From: Caballeronia humi
Lineage (GTDB): Bacteria > Pseudomonadota > Gammaproteobacteria > Burkholderiales > Burkholderiaceae
DNA: 64,000 nucleotides
Reading direction: 5' to 3'
Assembly: GCF_001544475.1 (NCBI RefSeq)
Contig: NZ_FCNW02000003.1
Location: 124,001 to 188,000 of the forward strand
Part shown: positions 1-12,362 of the stretch, in pieces
Numbering within the stretch: position 1 is the first letter of the stretch
How the letters are laid out: each line of letters opens with the position of its first letter
The notes under the pieces: generated by a model
The model's input: the letters and a program-made list of their open reading frames with translations, nothing else
What the model was told of the DNA's origin: nothing
Databases searched by the model: none
Program-made: the position numbers and the translations under genes

Positions 1-2846
<2,846 letters not shown>

Positions 2847-2987
2847 GCAGAAGGCGTAAAGGATCGGGCGGTTTTAGACAAACTTCCCGATCCGCTCGTG
2901 TGGCCGCACTGCGGCGCTCGCAATCGATCGATGCGCGCAGCAGCCACGGAGTTCGTTCTCACAAGACACGTATTAGGACAATTCAGA

Positions 2988-4295
<1,308 letters not shown>

Positions 4296-4367
4296 AAAAC
4301 ATTCAAGGACGCACGGTGCGCGCGATAGGCTCGCGCGCACCGCGACGCCAACAAAAGAAGGAAAGTC

Positions 4368-5798
4368 ATGTCCAAGGAATTTGACGTCGTCGTGATCGGC
4401 GCCGGCCCCGGCGGCTATATTGCGGCGATCCGCGCAGCGCAGCTCGGTAAATCGGTTGCGTGTATCGAAAAGTGGAAGAACCCGGCCGGCGCGCTGAAGC
4501 TCGGCGGCACGTGCCTGAACGTGGGCTGCATTCCGTCGAAGGCGCTGCTTGCGTCGTCCGAGGAATTCGAGAACGCGACGAAGCATCTCGGCGACCACGG
4601 CATCAGCGTGTCGAACGTGAAGCTCGACGTCACGAAAATGCTCGCGCGCAAGGAAGGCATCGTCGAGAAGATGACGAAGGGGATCGAGTTTCTGTTCCGC
4701 AAGAACAAGATCACGTGGCTCAAGGGCCACGGCAAGTTCACCGGCAAGACCGACGCCGGCGTGCAGATCGAAGTGTCGGGCGAGGGTGAGACTGAAACCG
4801 TGACCGCGAAGAACGTGATCATCGCGACGGGTTCGAAGGCGCGCCATCTGCCGAACATTCCGGTCGACAACCGAATCGTTGCGGACAACGAAGGCGCGCT
4901 CTTGTTCGACGCTGTGCCGAAGAAGCTCGCCGTGATCGGCGCGGGCGTGATCGGCCTGGAACTCGGCTCGGTGTGGCGCCGTCTCGGGTCGGACGTGACC
5001 GTTCTCGAAGCGCTGCCGGCGTTCCTCGGCGCGTGCGACGACGCGCTCGCGAAAGAAGCCGCGAAGCAGTTCAAGAAGCAGGGCCTCGACATCCACCTCG
5101 GCGTGAAGATCGGCGAAGTGAAGACGACAGACAACAGCGTCTCGCTCGCCTACACCGACAAGGACGGCAACGCGCAGACGCTCGAAGCGGACCGTTTGAT
5201 CGTGTCGATCGGCCGCGTGCCGAACACCGACAACCTCGGTCTGGAAGCGATCGGCCTGAAGGCGGACGAGCGCGGTTTCATCCCCGTCGACGATCATTGC
5301 GCGACCAGCGTGCCGAACGTGTACGCGATCGGCGACGTCGTGCGCGGCCCGATGCTCGCGCACAAGGCGGAAGACGAGGGCGTGCTGGTGGCCGAGATCA
5401 TCGACGGCCAGAAGCCGCATATCGACTACAACTGCATTCCGTGGGTGATCTACACCGAGCCGGAAATCGCGTGGGTCGGCAAGACCGAGCAGCAGTTGAA
5501 GGCCGAAGGGCGCGAGATCAAGTCGGGCCAGTTCCCGATGATGGCCAACGGCCGCGCGCTCGGCATCAACAAGGCGGAAGGTTTCGTCAAGATGATCGCC
5601 GACGCCAAGACCGACGAGATTCTCGGCGTGCACATCATCGCGGCGGACGCGTCGGATCTGATCGCCGAAGCCGTCGTCGCGATGGAGTTCAAGGCGGCGT
5701 CGGAAGACATCGGCCGCATTTGCCATCCGCACCCGTCGCTGTCGGAAGTGATGCGTGAAGCGGCGCTCGCCGTCGACAAACGCGCGCTCAACATGTAA
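4368..5798 (+). CDS. lpdA: Dihydrolipoyl dehydrogenase (E3)
   Basis: FAD enzyme, 476 residues, that reoxidises the dihydrolipoyl arm of SucB with NAD+. The N-terminal FAD-binding motif GAGPGGYIAA is at about 12-21 and the redox-active disulfide sits in GGTCLNVGCIPSK at about 46-58. The NAD-binding motif GAGVIGLELGSVW is near 190, and the C-terminal dimer-interface His/Glu pair is in HPHPSLSEVM near 453-462. It is the third gene of the suc operon, 72 bases after sucB, with an AAGGAAAG ribosome-binding site just before the ATG. A strong GC-rich hairpin follows the gene. The dedicated position in the suc operon suggests this copy serves 2-oxoglutarate dehydrogenase rather than pyruvate dehydrogenase; that is inference. 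Confidence 0.97.
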   Translation: MSKEFDVVVIGAGPGGYIAAIRAAQLGKSVACIEKWKNPAGALKLGGTCLNVGCIPSKALLASSEEFENATKHLGDHGISVSNVKLDVTKMLARKEGIVEKMTKGIEFLFRKNKITWLKGHGKFTGKTDAGVQIEVSGEGETETVTAKNVIIATGSKARHLPNIPVDNRIVADNEGALLFDAVPKKLAVIGAGVIGLELGSVWRRLGSDVTVLEALPAFLGACDDALAKEAAKQFKKQGLDIHLGVKIGEVKTTDNSVSLAYTDKDGNAQTLEADRLIVSIGRVPNTDNLGLEAIGLKADERGFIPVDDHCATSVPNVYAIGDVVRGPMLAHKAEDEGVLVAEIIDGQKPHIDYNCIPWVIYTEPEIAWVGKTEQQLKAEGREIKSGQFPMMANGRALGINKAEGFVKMIADAKTDEILGVHIIAADASDLIAEAVVAMEFKAASEDIGRICHPHPSLSEVMREAALAVDKRALNM

Positions 5799-5824
5799 CG
5801 CCGGCAGCACCCGAGCAGCACCAC

Positions 5825-5862
5825 GACGAAGGCGGGCGGGAGTCATCCCGCTCGCCTTCGTC
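5825..5862. terminator. Hairpin after lpdA
   Basis: A 17-bp inverted repeat with a single G-U pair and a 4-base loop, 27 bases after the lpdA stop. The T-run on the plus strand is poor (ATATCC), so it may act as an mRNA-stabilising or Rho-assisted end rather than a simple intrinsic terminator. Confidence 0.5.
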
Positions 5863-5899
5863 ATATCCACAGGTCACTTGCGGGCCACATCGCGGCATC

Positions 5900-6997
5900 A
5901 TGAACGTCAACGAATATTACGAACACGAACTACAGACGCGCGGTTACCAGTCGGACGAGGCGCAGCTCGTGGCGGTCGAACGCCTGCAGCGCTGCTTCGA
6001 CGAATGGACCGCGTACAAGGCGCGCCGGTCGAACGCGCTGAAGAAGTTTCTCGTGCGTCCGGATCTGCCGCGCGGCGTGTACCTGTGGGGCGGTGTAGGA
6101 CGCGGCAAGAGTTTTTTGATGGACAGCTTTTTCGCGGTCGTGCCGGTGCAGAGAAAGACGCGCCTGCATTTCCACGAGTTCATGCGCGAGGTGCATCGTG
6201 AGCTGGAAGAACTGAAAGGCCAGGCCGATCCGCTCGACGAACTCGCGCGGCGCATTGCGAAGCGCTATCGGCTGATCTGTTTCGACGAATTCCACGTCTC
6301 CGATATCGCCGACGCGATGATTCTTTACCGGCTGCTCGACCGGCTGTTCAACAACGGCGTGCAGTTCGTGATGACGTCCAATTACCATCCCGACACGCTC
6401 TATCCTGAGGGCCTGCACCGAGACCGATTGCTGCCCGCGATCGAGCTGATCAAAGTCAATCTGGATGTCCTCAACGTCGATGCCGGGACGGATTACCGCA
6501 AGCGCACGCTTTCGCAGGTGACGGCGTATCACACGCCGCTCGGCGCCGCGTCGGACCAGGCATTGCGCGCCGATTTCGCGAAACTCGCCGCCGTCCCTGA
6601 TGAAAGCCCGCTGCTGCATATCGAAAAGCGCGAACTGAAGGCGCTGCGTAAGGCCGACGGCGTCGTCTGGTTCGACTTCGCGACGCTCTGCGGCGGCCCG
6701 CGCTCACAGAATGACTATCTGGAGCTCGCGAGCCGCTTTCACGCGGTGATCCTCTCGGACGTGCCGCAGATGTCGCCGCGCATGGCATCGGAGGCGCGCC
6801 GCTTCACCTGGCTCATCGACGTCTTCTACGATCACAAGGTGAAGCTCCTGATGTCGGCGGCGGTGCCGGCGGAGCAGCTATACGTCGAAGGGCCGATGGC
6901 GAACGAGTTCGCGCGGACGGTTTCGCGCATCGTCGAGATGCAGTCGAAGGAGTATCTGGAGACGCCGCGACGCATCGTCGACACTTCGCTTACCTGA
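5900..6997 (+). CDS. zapE: Cell division protein ZapE (AFG1-type ATPase)
   Basis: 365-residue AFG1/LACE1-family P-loop ATPase. ZapE is known in E. coli as a Z-ring-associated ATPase acting during division, especially under heat and low oxygen; the mitochondrial homologue works in protein quality control. Seen: Walker A GGVGRGKSFLMD near residues 62-73, Walker B LICFDEFHVSDIADAMIL near 123-140, and the family VMTSNYHPDTLYPEGLHR sensor region near 154-171. Full length, with the start at MNVNEYYEHEL. Located about 100 bases after lpdA on the same strand but beyond a hairpin, so probably transcribed at least partly on its own. Confidence 0.93.
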   Translation: MNVNEYYEHELQTRGYQSDEAQLVAVERLQRCFDEWTAYKARRSNALKKFLVRPDLPRGVYLWGGVGRGKSFLMDSFFAVVPVQRKTRLHFHEFMREVHRELEELKGQADPLDELARRIAKRYRLICFDEFHVSDIADAMILYRLLDRLFNNGVQFVMTSNYHPDTLYPEGLHRDRLLPAIELIKVNLDVLNVDAGTDYRKRTLSQVTAYHTPLGAASDQALRADFAKLAAVPDESPLLHIEKRELKALRKADGVVWFDFATLCGGPRSQNDYLELASRFHAVILSDVPQMSPRMASEARRFTWLIDVFYDHKVKLLMSAAVPAEQLYVEGPMANEFARTVSRIVEMQSKEYLETPRRIVDTSLT

Positions 6998-7071
6998 ATA
7001 CGAGTATCAAAAATACCGGGCGGGCCAATTGGCAAAAGGCTCCGGCTCAATTTCAAGATTCGGACGTATCT

Positions 7072-7123
7072 GATACCGACGCTTTGGCGCGGTCGGTATC
7101 TTCCGTACACACCTAATTGTGTA
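7072..7123. promoter_or_regulatory. Two palindromes upstream of the transposase-domain gene
   Basis: Two separate perfect inverted repeats lie in the 137-base gap between zapE and the gene starting at 7135. The first has arms GATACCGAC (7072-7080) and GTCGGTATC (7092-7100) with an 11-base spacer. The second has arms TACACA (7106-7111) and TGTGTA (7118-7123), a 6-base spacer, and ends 11 bases before the ATG. They could be operators for a DNA-binding protein, possibly the gene's own product, or remnants of transposon ends. The sequence shows the symmetry; the function is inference. Confidence 0.4.
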
Positions 7124-7134
7124 TGGAGATGATC

Positions 7135-7566
7135 ATGAAGCCCTATCGCGACATGACCGATGAAGAATGGCAGATGGTCGCAGCGCTGCTTCCCGAATTG
7201 CGTCCCCGCGCCGAGTTGCGTGGGCGGCCGTTGGCGAACACGCGTGCCGTGCTCAATGGCGTCTTGTGGGTAATGTACAGCGGCGCGTCGTGGTCCACGT
7301 TGCCGCGCAAGTATCCGTCGTATCAGACGTGCCACCGGCGCTTTAAGGCGTGGCATGACTCAGGTGTGTTGTCACGCGTGATGGTCCAGTTGTTCGGACC
7401 GGCGGGCGAGAGCCTCTATTCGCTGATGAGCTCGCGCATGCGCGTGCCGGGCAGCGTCCCCGAGGTCGCGATGGAAGGCGCAGCACAGGTCCACGAGATC
7501 GTGCCCGCCGCGCCGGGTATCGTGCCGCCGCGTTTCGTGCCGGATATCGTGCGCCGCGCGGCTTGA
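7135..7566 (+). CDS. Orphan IS5-type (DUF4096-like) transposase N-terminal domain protein
   Basis: 143 residues. About the first 90 match the N-terminal helix-turn-helix-like domain of IS4/IS5-group transposases in style: MTDEEWQMVAALLPEL near 7-22, RGRPLANTRAVLNGVLWVMY near 30-49, SWSTLPRKYPSYQTCHRRF near 53-71. The remaining 50 residues are Pro/Val/Arg-rich and do not look like a transposase; the DDE catalytic domain is absent and no downstream remnant of it is visible. The ATG at 7135 follows TGGAGATG, a plausible ribosome-binding site, and codon use matches the chromosome. It sits between two palindromes and a strong terminator, like a stable single-gene unit. It may be a domesticated DNA-binding protein or simply a decayed IS; I favour the first weakly. 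Confidence 0.6.
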   Translation: MKPYRDMTDEEWQMVAALLPELRPRAELRGRPLANTRAVLNGVLWVMYSGASWSTLPRKYPSYQTCHRRFKAWHDSGVLSRVMVQLFGPAGESLYSLMSSRMRVPGSVPEVAMEGAAQVHEIVPAAPGIVPPRFVPDIVRRAA

Positions 7567-7607
7567 GATTCGCCGCATCGGTATCGGTATCTGCGTTCAG
7601 CGGATAG

Positions 7608-7645
7608 AACCGGCCAAAGACGAACGTCTTTGGCCGGTTTTTTCA
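7608..7645. terminator. Bidirectional intrinsic terminator
   Basis: Inverted repeat AACCGGCCAAAGACG / CTTTGGCCGGTT followed by a T-run (TTTTTTC). It lies between the convergent transposase-domain gene (plus) and the DUF2147 gene (minus). Confidence 0.85.
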
Positions 7646-7662
7646 TGTTTGCGGCTGATCAG

Positions 7663-8127
7663 TCACTGCTGACGCACCCACGTCTGCGAGCGCCCCAAAA
7701 GCGCCACGCCGATATACCCCCGCACCACCAGTTTCTGCCCGCCATCCTCGAGACGCATCTTGCACTTGTAGAGCTTGCCGCTCTCCGGATCGAGAATCTG
7801 GCCGCCTTCCCAGTCGCTGCCGCTGGGCTTCATCCCGGTGATGATCGTCATGCCCTTGATCAACTGGTCCTTGCGCGAATCGGTGCAGGCCGTGCAGCGG
7901 CGCTCCGGCTTGTCGTGCTCGCCGAGTCCCTGAATGATCTTGCCCGACAGATTGCCGCCGCCGTCGTCGATGATCTGCACGAGCGCCTTCGCCTGGCCGG
8001 TGTTGTCGTCGATGGTTTGCCACAGGCCCGCGGGCGAGTTCGACTGCGCTGCGGCGATCGTCGCCGATACGAAAAGCGCCGACGCGATCGTCATGCGCGC
8101 CAAAGCGCTTCCGATGAAACGGGTCAT
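7663..8127 (-). CDS. DUF2147 exported protein
   Basis: 154-residue exported protein of the DUF2147 family. An N-terminal signal peptide (MTRFIGSALARMTIASALFV, cleavage after a run ending TIAAAQ) is followed by a single beta-rich domain beginning NSPAGLWQTIDDNTGQAKAL. The family hallmarks GKIIQGLGE, C-x2-C (RRCTACTD, near 80) and the closing LVVRGYIG...LLGRSQTWVR are all visible. The start is set at 8127 because AAGGAGAAAGC precedes that ATG; a longer frame to 8181 lacks these features. The biological role of DUF2147 is not established. Isolated gene, convergent with the transposase-domain gene. Confidence 0.85.
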   Translation of the reverse strand: MTRFIGSALARMTIASALFVSATIAAAQSNSPAGLWQTIDDNTGQAKALVQIIDDGGGNLSGKIIQGLGEHDKPERRCTACTDSRKDQLIKGMTIITGMKPSGSDWEGGQILDPESGKLYKCKMRLEDGGQKLVVRGYIGVALLGRSQTWVRQQ

Positions 8128-8271
8128 GCTTTCTCCTTTGCGAAAACGCATCTCTGGCGCGCGGCGTTGGTGTGGTGCCATAGAGAATCCGCGCGTCCTG
8201 GCCGGACAGCATACGTTAATGCGCCGGCATCGTTTTGTAGGATGGGCTCTAGGCCAATTTGACGAACTCGC

Positions 8272-9057
8272 TCAGCTTCGGTGCTCAAGCGCCGCTGTGA
8301 GCGTCGCGAAGGTGCGGTCGTCGGTGCGATCGAAGTGCAGCGGTGTTACCGAGACGCGTCCCGATGCGACCACCGCCGTCTCACTATCCGGCGCATTGGC
8401 GCGCGGCCCGCGCTGGAAGCGCAGCCAGTGATACGGCAGGCCTCGCGGATCGGTCTCGCTCAGCACGTCGATGCCTTCGACCAGACCGACGCCCTGATTC
8501 GTCGGCGTAAGCGGGCCGGCGGCCGAGGCGTCGCAGTCGGGGAAATTGACATTGAGGCACGTCGGTGCGTCGTGGGAGATGTCGAGCAACTGGCGGATCA
8601 CGCCCGGCGCGAGCGTGCGCGCCGTGTCCCAGCGGACGTTTTCGCGATCGGTGAAAGCCTGCGAAAGCGCGATCGACGGCAAGCCGAGCAGGAGGCCCGT
8701 CATCGCCGCGCCGACGGTGCCGGAGAACATCGTCTCGACGCCGAGGTTCGCGCCGCGGTTGATCCCCGAGAGCACGAGCGCAGGCGGCGCGTCCTTCATC
8801 AGATGGCGCGCGGCCATCACGACGCAGTCGCCGGGAGTGCCTTGTACGCCGAAACGCCGCTCGCCCTGACGGCTTACGCGCAATGGAGAATGCAGGCTGA
8901 TCGAATGCGAGGTGCCGCTCTGGTCGTGTTCGGGCGCGATGACCCAGACTTCCTCGGCAAGTTCCGCCGCGACGGCTTCGAGGACGGCGAGGCCGGGGGC
9001 GTCGATGCCGTCGTCGTTGGTGAGCAGAACACGTTGAACAATGGGTCGTGCGGACAT
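8272..9057 (-). CDS. surE: 5'/3'-nucleotidase SurE
   Basis: 261-residue metal-dependent survival protein that removes phosphate from nucleoside monophosphates. The N-terminal metal-binding motif LLTNDDGIDAPGL at about 10-22, the PEHDQSGTSHSISL segment near 42-55, GTPGDCV near 75, and SGINRGANLGVETMFSGTVG near 97-116 are all present. The ATG at 9057 is chosen because AGGAGAGATCCACG precedes it; the frame extends to 9108 without conserved residues. The gene stands alone here and is not next to pcm, nlpD or rpoS as in the usual surE locus, so this may be a second surE copy of the genome (inference). Confidence 0.92.
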   Translation of the reverse strand: MSARPIVQRVLLTNDDGIDAPGLAVLEAVAAELAEEVWVIAPEHDQSGTSHSISLHSPLRVSRQGERRFGVQGTPGDCVVMAARHLMKDAPPALVLSGINRGANLGVETMFSGTVGAAMTGLLLGLPSIALSQAFTDRENVRWDTARTLAPGVIRQLLDISHDAPTCLNVNFPDCDASAAGPLTPTNQGVGLVEGIDVLSETDPRGLPYHWLRFQRGPRANAPDSETAVVASGRVSVTPLHFDRTDDRTFATLTAALEHRS

Positions 9058-9178
9058 CGTGGATCTCTCCTGTCGATCAGAGTTCGGGCTTACTCTGAAT
9101 CCGTGCAACGTAGTTGCAATCGAATTGGCCTGAGCCGACCGATTATTGCAGAGATCGCAGCCTCCCGCGCCGTCGCGC

Positions 9179-9418
9179 TTACTTCACGCCGAGCCCGCGC
9201 AAGATCGCGTTGCCGTCCTCGGTAAGACGCACGGTTTTCTCGCCGGCGTCCTGCGACACCGTTTCGACATACCCATATTCCTGGAGCGAAGCGACATCGG
9301 GCGTCGCGGCGATGGCGTTGATCGGCCCGTGCCACAAAAGCAGCAGCGTGGCGATTTCGTGATGACTGAGCAGGCGCTTGATGGCTCGGACGGGAGCCGA
9401 TTTTGGCCGGAGGTTCAT
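9179..9418 (-). CDS. Small conserved-looking hypothetical, possibly winged-helix
   Basis: 79 residues, beginning MNLRPKSAPVRAIKRLL. The pattern of two helices, then LQEYGYVETVSQDAGEKTVR and LTEDGNAILRGLGV, resembles the recognition helix and beta-wing of a small winged-helix protein, which would fit DNA binding; I do not recognise a named family. GC3 is high and both ends are clean. Monocistronic, between surE and the DUF1571 gene, all on the minus strand. Confidence 0.55.
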   Translation of the reverse strand: MNLRPKSAPVRAIKRLLSHHEIATLLLLWHGPINAIAATPDVASLQEYGYVETVSQDAGEKTVRLTEDGNAILRGLGVK

Positions 9419-9571
9419 GAGCGAACTCCTCTATTCACATGGCGATGTGGGCGGCGGCGGCCGCGGCGTTTTCGGTGGAGTGCGGGCAATGTATCGGCCG
9501 ATTCTTAGGCGAAACTTAAATCAATCCGGGCCGGTGTTTCAGCATATGTCACGACCCGCGACGCCTTCGTG

Positions 9572-10522
9572 TCAGAACCGATAGTCGGGATTGCGCGGGT
9601 CGAACGTCTGGTCGTCGAAAGTCTTCGGCACCACGTTCTGGAACACGATGCTTTCGAAGATATTGCCGTCGTTGTCGAACGATTCCACCGAGCGGAACCA
9701 CGGCCGCTCCAGATCGAGTCCCAGAATCTCCTTCTTCGCGTAGAACTCGGGTTGGCCGGTCGGCGTCTCGTAAGTGAACGCGACGACCCGCGCGCCTTCG
9801 ATCGTCTTCACCTCGATGCGGCTCGCGCGCGTGACGCCCGCCTCGGCGAACTTCCGGCCCTCGGCGAGAAACTGCCGCGTGATGTATTCGACGCCCAGAT
9901 CGCGCACCGAATGATTCGACTGCGCCCGCGCGAGCGGCCCGTGCAGCGACGCCCACAGCGGCACGACGCCAAGCAGCCCGCCGAGATGGCCGTAGACCTG
10001 GTCGGGGCGCGTCGAGTCGTCGTAGATCAGTTCCTGGCCTGCGTGCGCGCCGTCGGGCAGCCACCGCGCGTAGATGCGCAGCGGCTCGCGCGTGAGGCGC
10101 ACGAGCATGTGGTCGGGGCGGTCTGGCCAGACGCCGCGGATGCGCTCACGCCGCACGAGCGTGAATTCATACGACGGGTAGCCGTTCGGTCCCTGCTTCA
10201 GATAGTGCGGCAGCGTGAGCGGATCGAGCGATTCGAAGAGCGCGACGAGGTCCGCGTCGCCCATGCTCGCGAGCAGGCCGCTGCGGGCGGCGCGCGAGAG
10301 CCAGCGGACTTGCTCGTCAAGCGGCAGTTTGCCCGCTTGCGACGGCGCGACGGTCGGCGGCGACGGTTTTTCGGCCGTGAGCGCCGCGCCGGCGGCGGAG
10401 GTGGCGGCGGCCGTCGGCAGCGCGTCGGCGGCGGTCTGCGCCGATGCCGCGGACCACCCGACGCAAACGCAGGCGAGCAGAACGGCTGAGGCCAGCGATC
10501 GCCTGAGTCGCGCATCCGGCAT
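9572..10522 (-). CDS. DUF1571 exported protein
   Basis: 316 residues. A signal peptide (MPDARLRRSLASAVLLACVC, probable cleavage after AASAQ) and an Ala/Pro-rich linker precede a DUF1571 domain from about residue 75. The domain contains LKQGPNGYPSYEFTLVRRER, YARWLPDGAHAGQELIYDD, and a LolA-like beta pattern ending EFYAKKEILGLDLERPWFR. DUF1571 proteins are predicted periplasmic or outer-membrane-associated lipid-binding folds of unknown role. It is the last gene of the fatty-acid operon, 18 bases after fadD, so a link to fatty-acid or envelope lipid handling is likely by context only. Confidence 0.8.
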   Translation of the reverse strand: MPDARLRRSLASAVLLACVCVGWSAASAQTAADALPTAAATSAAGAALTAEKPSPPTVAPSQAGKLPLDEQVRWLSRAARSGLLASMGDADLVALFESLDPLTLPHYLKQGPNGYPSYEFTLVRRERIRGVWPDRPDHMLVRLTREPLRIYARWLPDGAHAGQELIYDDSTRPDQVYGHLGGLLGVVPLWASLHGPLARAQSNHSVRDLGVEYITRQFLAEGRKFAEAGVTRASRIEVKTIEGARVVAFTYETPTGQPEFYAKKEILGLDLERPWFRSVESFDNDGNIFESIVFQNVVPKTFDDQTFDPRNPDYRF

Positions 10523-10540
10523 GAAGGGAGTCTCCGTGAT

Positions 10541-12289
10541 CTAGACCTTCGATTTGGCGATTTCGGCGTCGCGCAGTTCGCGGCGCAAGATCTTGCCGAT
10601 CGTCGTCTGCGGCAACGTGTCGCGGAATTCGACGGCGGCGGGGCGCTTGTAACCCGTCAGATGTAAACGGCTGAATGCGATCACTTCTTCCTCGGTCAGC
10701 GATTTATCGCGCGGCACGATGAAGACCTTTACGCGCTCACCGGTGACCGGGTCGGGCACGCCGAGCGCCGCGACCGAGCGCACTTTCGGATGCATCGCGA
10801 GGACGTCCTCGATCTCGTTCGGATACACGTTGAAGCCGGACACGATGATCATGTCCTTCTTGCGGTCGATCAGACGGATGAAGCCGCGCGCGTTCATCAC
10901 GGCGATGTCGCCGGTCGCGAGCCAGCCGTTTGCATCGATCACTTTCGCCGTCTCGTCGGGGCGGTTCCAGTAGCCGTTCATCACTTGCGGGCCCTTTACG
11001 CACAACTCGCCCGGTTCGTCGATGGCGGCCCACGCGCCGTCGTCGCGGCGCATGCGCACGAGCGTGGCGGGCGCCGGCACGCCGACCGAGCCGTCGAATT
11101 CCTGCTGCTGACCGACGGTGACCGGCGTCATCGCGACGATCGGCGAGCATTCGGTGAGCCCGTAACCTTCGACGATCGGCTGCCCGGTTACTTCGCGAAA
11201 CCGTTCCGCGACGGCTTTCTGCGTCGCCATGCCGCCCGCCATCGCAAGCCTGAGCTTCGAGAAGTCGCGGCTGCGGAACGCTTCGTTGTCGAGGAACGCG
11301 CAGTAGAGCGTGTTGAGCGCGGTGATGCAGGTGAATGTCTCGTTTCGTAGGACGCGCATCATCGTTTTCGTGTCGCGCGGATTCGCGATCAGGATGTTGC
11401 GCCCGCCGATGCCCAGGAAAATCAGCGCGTTCACCGTCAGCGAATAGATGTGATAAAGCGGCAGCGGCGTGAGTACGGTCGCGATGTCGCCTTTCAACTG
11501 CTCCTCGGCCCAGGCCTTCGCCTGCAGCAGATTCGCGATCACATTTCGGTGCGTGAGCATCGCGCCTTTCGCGACGCCCGTCGTGCCGCCGGTGTATTGC
11601 AGGAACGCGATGTCGCCGTGACCGCTCCGCACCGGTTCGAGCCTGCGCCGCTTGCCTTCGGCCAGGGCATCGCGCAGCGGCACTGCTTGCGGCAAATCGT
11701 ACGCGGGCACCCCCTTCTTCACATGCCGCAGCACGAAGTTCAGCGCGTGGCCCTTCAGGTTGAGGCCGTCGGAAAGCAGATCGCCGAGCGCCGTCACGAC
11801 GACGTGCTTCACCTTCGTGCCCGGCAGCGCGTCCTGCAGCGTCTTCGCGAAGGTTTCGAAGACGACGATCGTCTGCGCGCCGCTGTCCTTAAGCTGATGC
11901 GCGAGTTCGCGCGCGGTATAGAGCGGATTGACGTTGACGACGATCGCGCCCGCGCACAGCGTGCCGAAGAGCGTGACGGGATACTGGAACGTGTTGGGCA
12001 TCATCAGCGCGACGCGGTCGCCGGGCTTCACGCCGATGCCCTGCAGATAAGCAGCGAACGCGTGCGCCTTCTTGCCGAGTGCCTCGAACGTGAGTTCGGC
12101 CCCGACGCTCACGTATGCGACGCGCTCGCGGTACGTCTCGACGCATTCGTCGAAGAAATGCACGAGCGACCGGTAACGCGACAAGTCGATGTCGTGCGGC
12201 ACGCCCGGCGGATACGACGCGTACCAGATCCCGTCGGTGCTGTGCGAGTCGGACGCGCCCGGCATGGGCGGTACGTCTAGCGGATTCAT
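10541..12289 (-). CDS. fadD: Long-chain acyl-CoA synthetase
   Basis: 582-residue adenylate-forming enzyme that activates free fatty acids to acyl-CoA at the inner membrane. The ATP/AMP signature YTGGTTGVAKGAMLTHRN is near 212-230, GYGLTECSPIVA near 355, the hinge region GWLATGDIAVMNARGFIRL near 430, and YPNEIEDVLAMHP near 465; the catalytic Lys region near the end is TIGKILRRELRD. Fifth gene of a six-gene minus-strand operon of beta-oxidation functions. The gap to the upstream thiolase is about 70 bases, the widest in the operon, and may hold an internal promoter. Confidence 0.93.
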   Translation of the reverse strand: MNPLDVPPMPGASDSHSTDGIWYASYPPGVPHDIDLSRYRSLVHFFDECVETYRERVAYVSVGAELTFEALGKKAHAFAAYLQGIGVKPGDRVALMMPNTFQYPVTLFGTLCAGAIVVNVNPLYTARELAHQLKDSGAQTIVVFETFAKTLQDALPGTKVKHVVVTALGDLLSDGLNLKGHALNFVLRHVKKGVPAYDLPQAVPLRDALAEGKRRRLEPVRSGHGDIAFLQYTGGTTGVAKGAMLTHRNVIANLLQAKAWAEEQLKGDIATVLTPLPLYHIYSLTVNALIFLGIGGRNILIANPRDTKTMMRVLRNETFTCITALNTLYCAFLDNEAFRSRDFSKLRLAMAGGMATQKAVAERFREVTGQPIVEGYGLTECSPIVAMTPVTVGQQQEFDGSVGVPAPATLVRMRRDDGAWAAIDEPGELCVKGPQVMNGYWNRPDETAKVIDANGWLATGDIAVMNARGFIRLIDRKKDMIIVSGFNVYPNEIEDVLAMHPKVRSVAALGVPDPVTGERVKVFIVPRDKSLTEEEVIAFSRLHLTGYKRPAAVEFRDTLPQTTIGKILRRELRDAEIAKSKV

Positions 12290-12362
12290 CTGCGGTCTCC
12301 CTTGACGCCGCGTTGTTGTTCGAGTCGCGATGCGCGCCTAACGTTCCGCTGACAGCGTGCGG

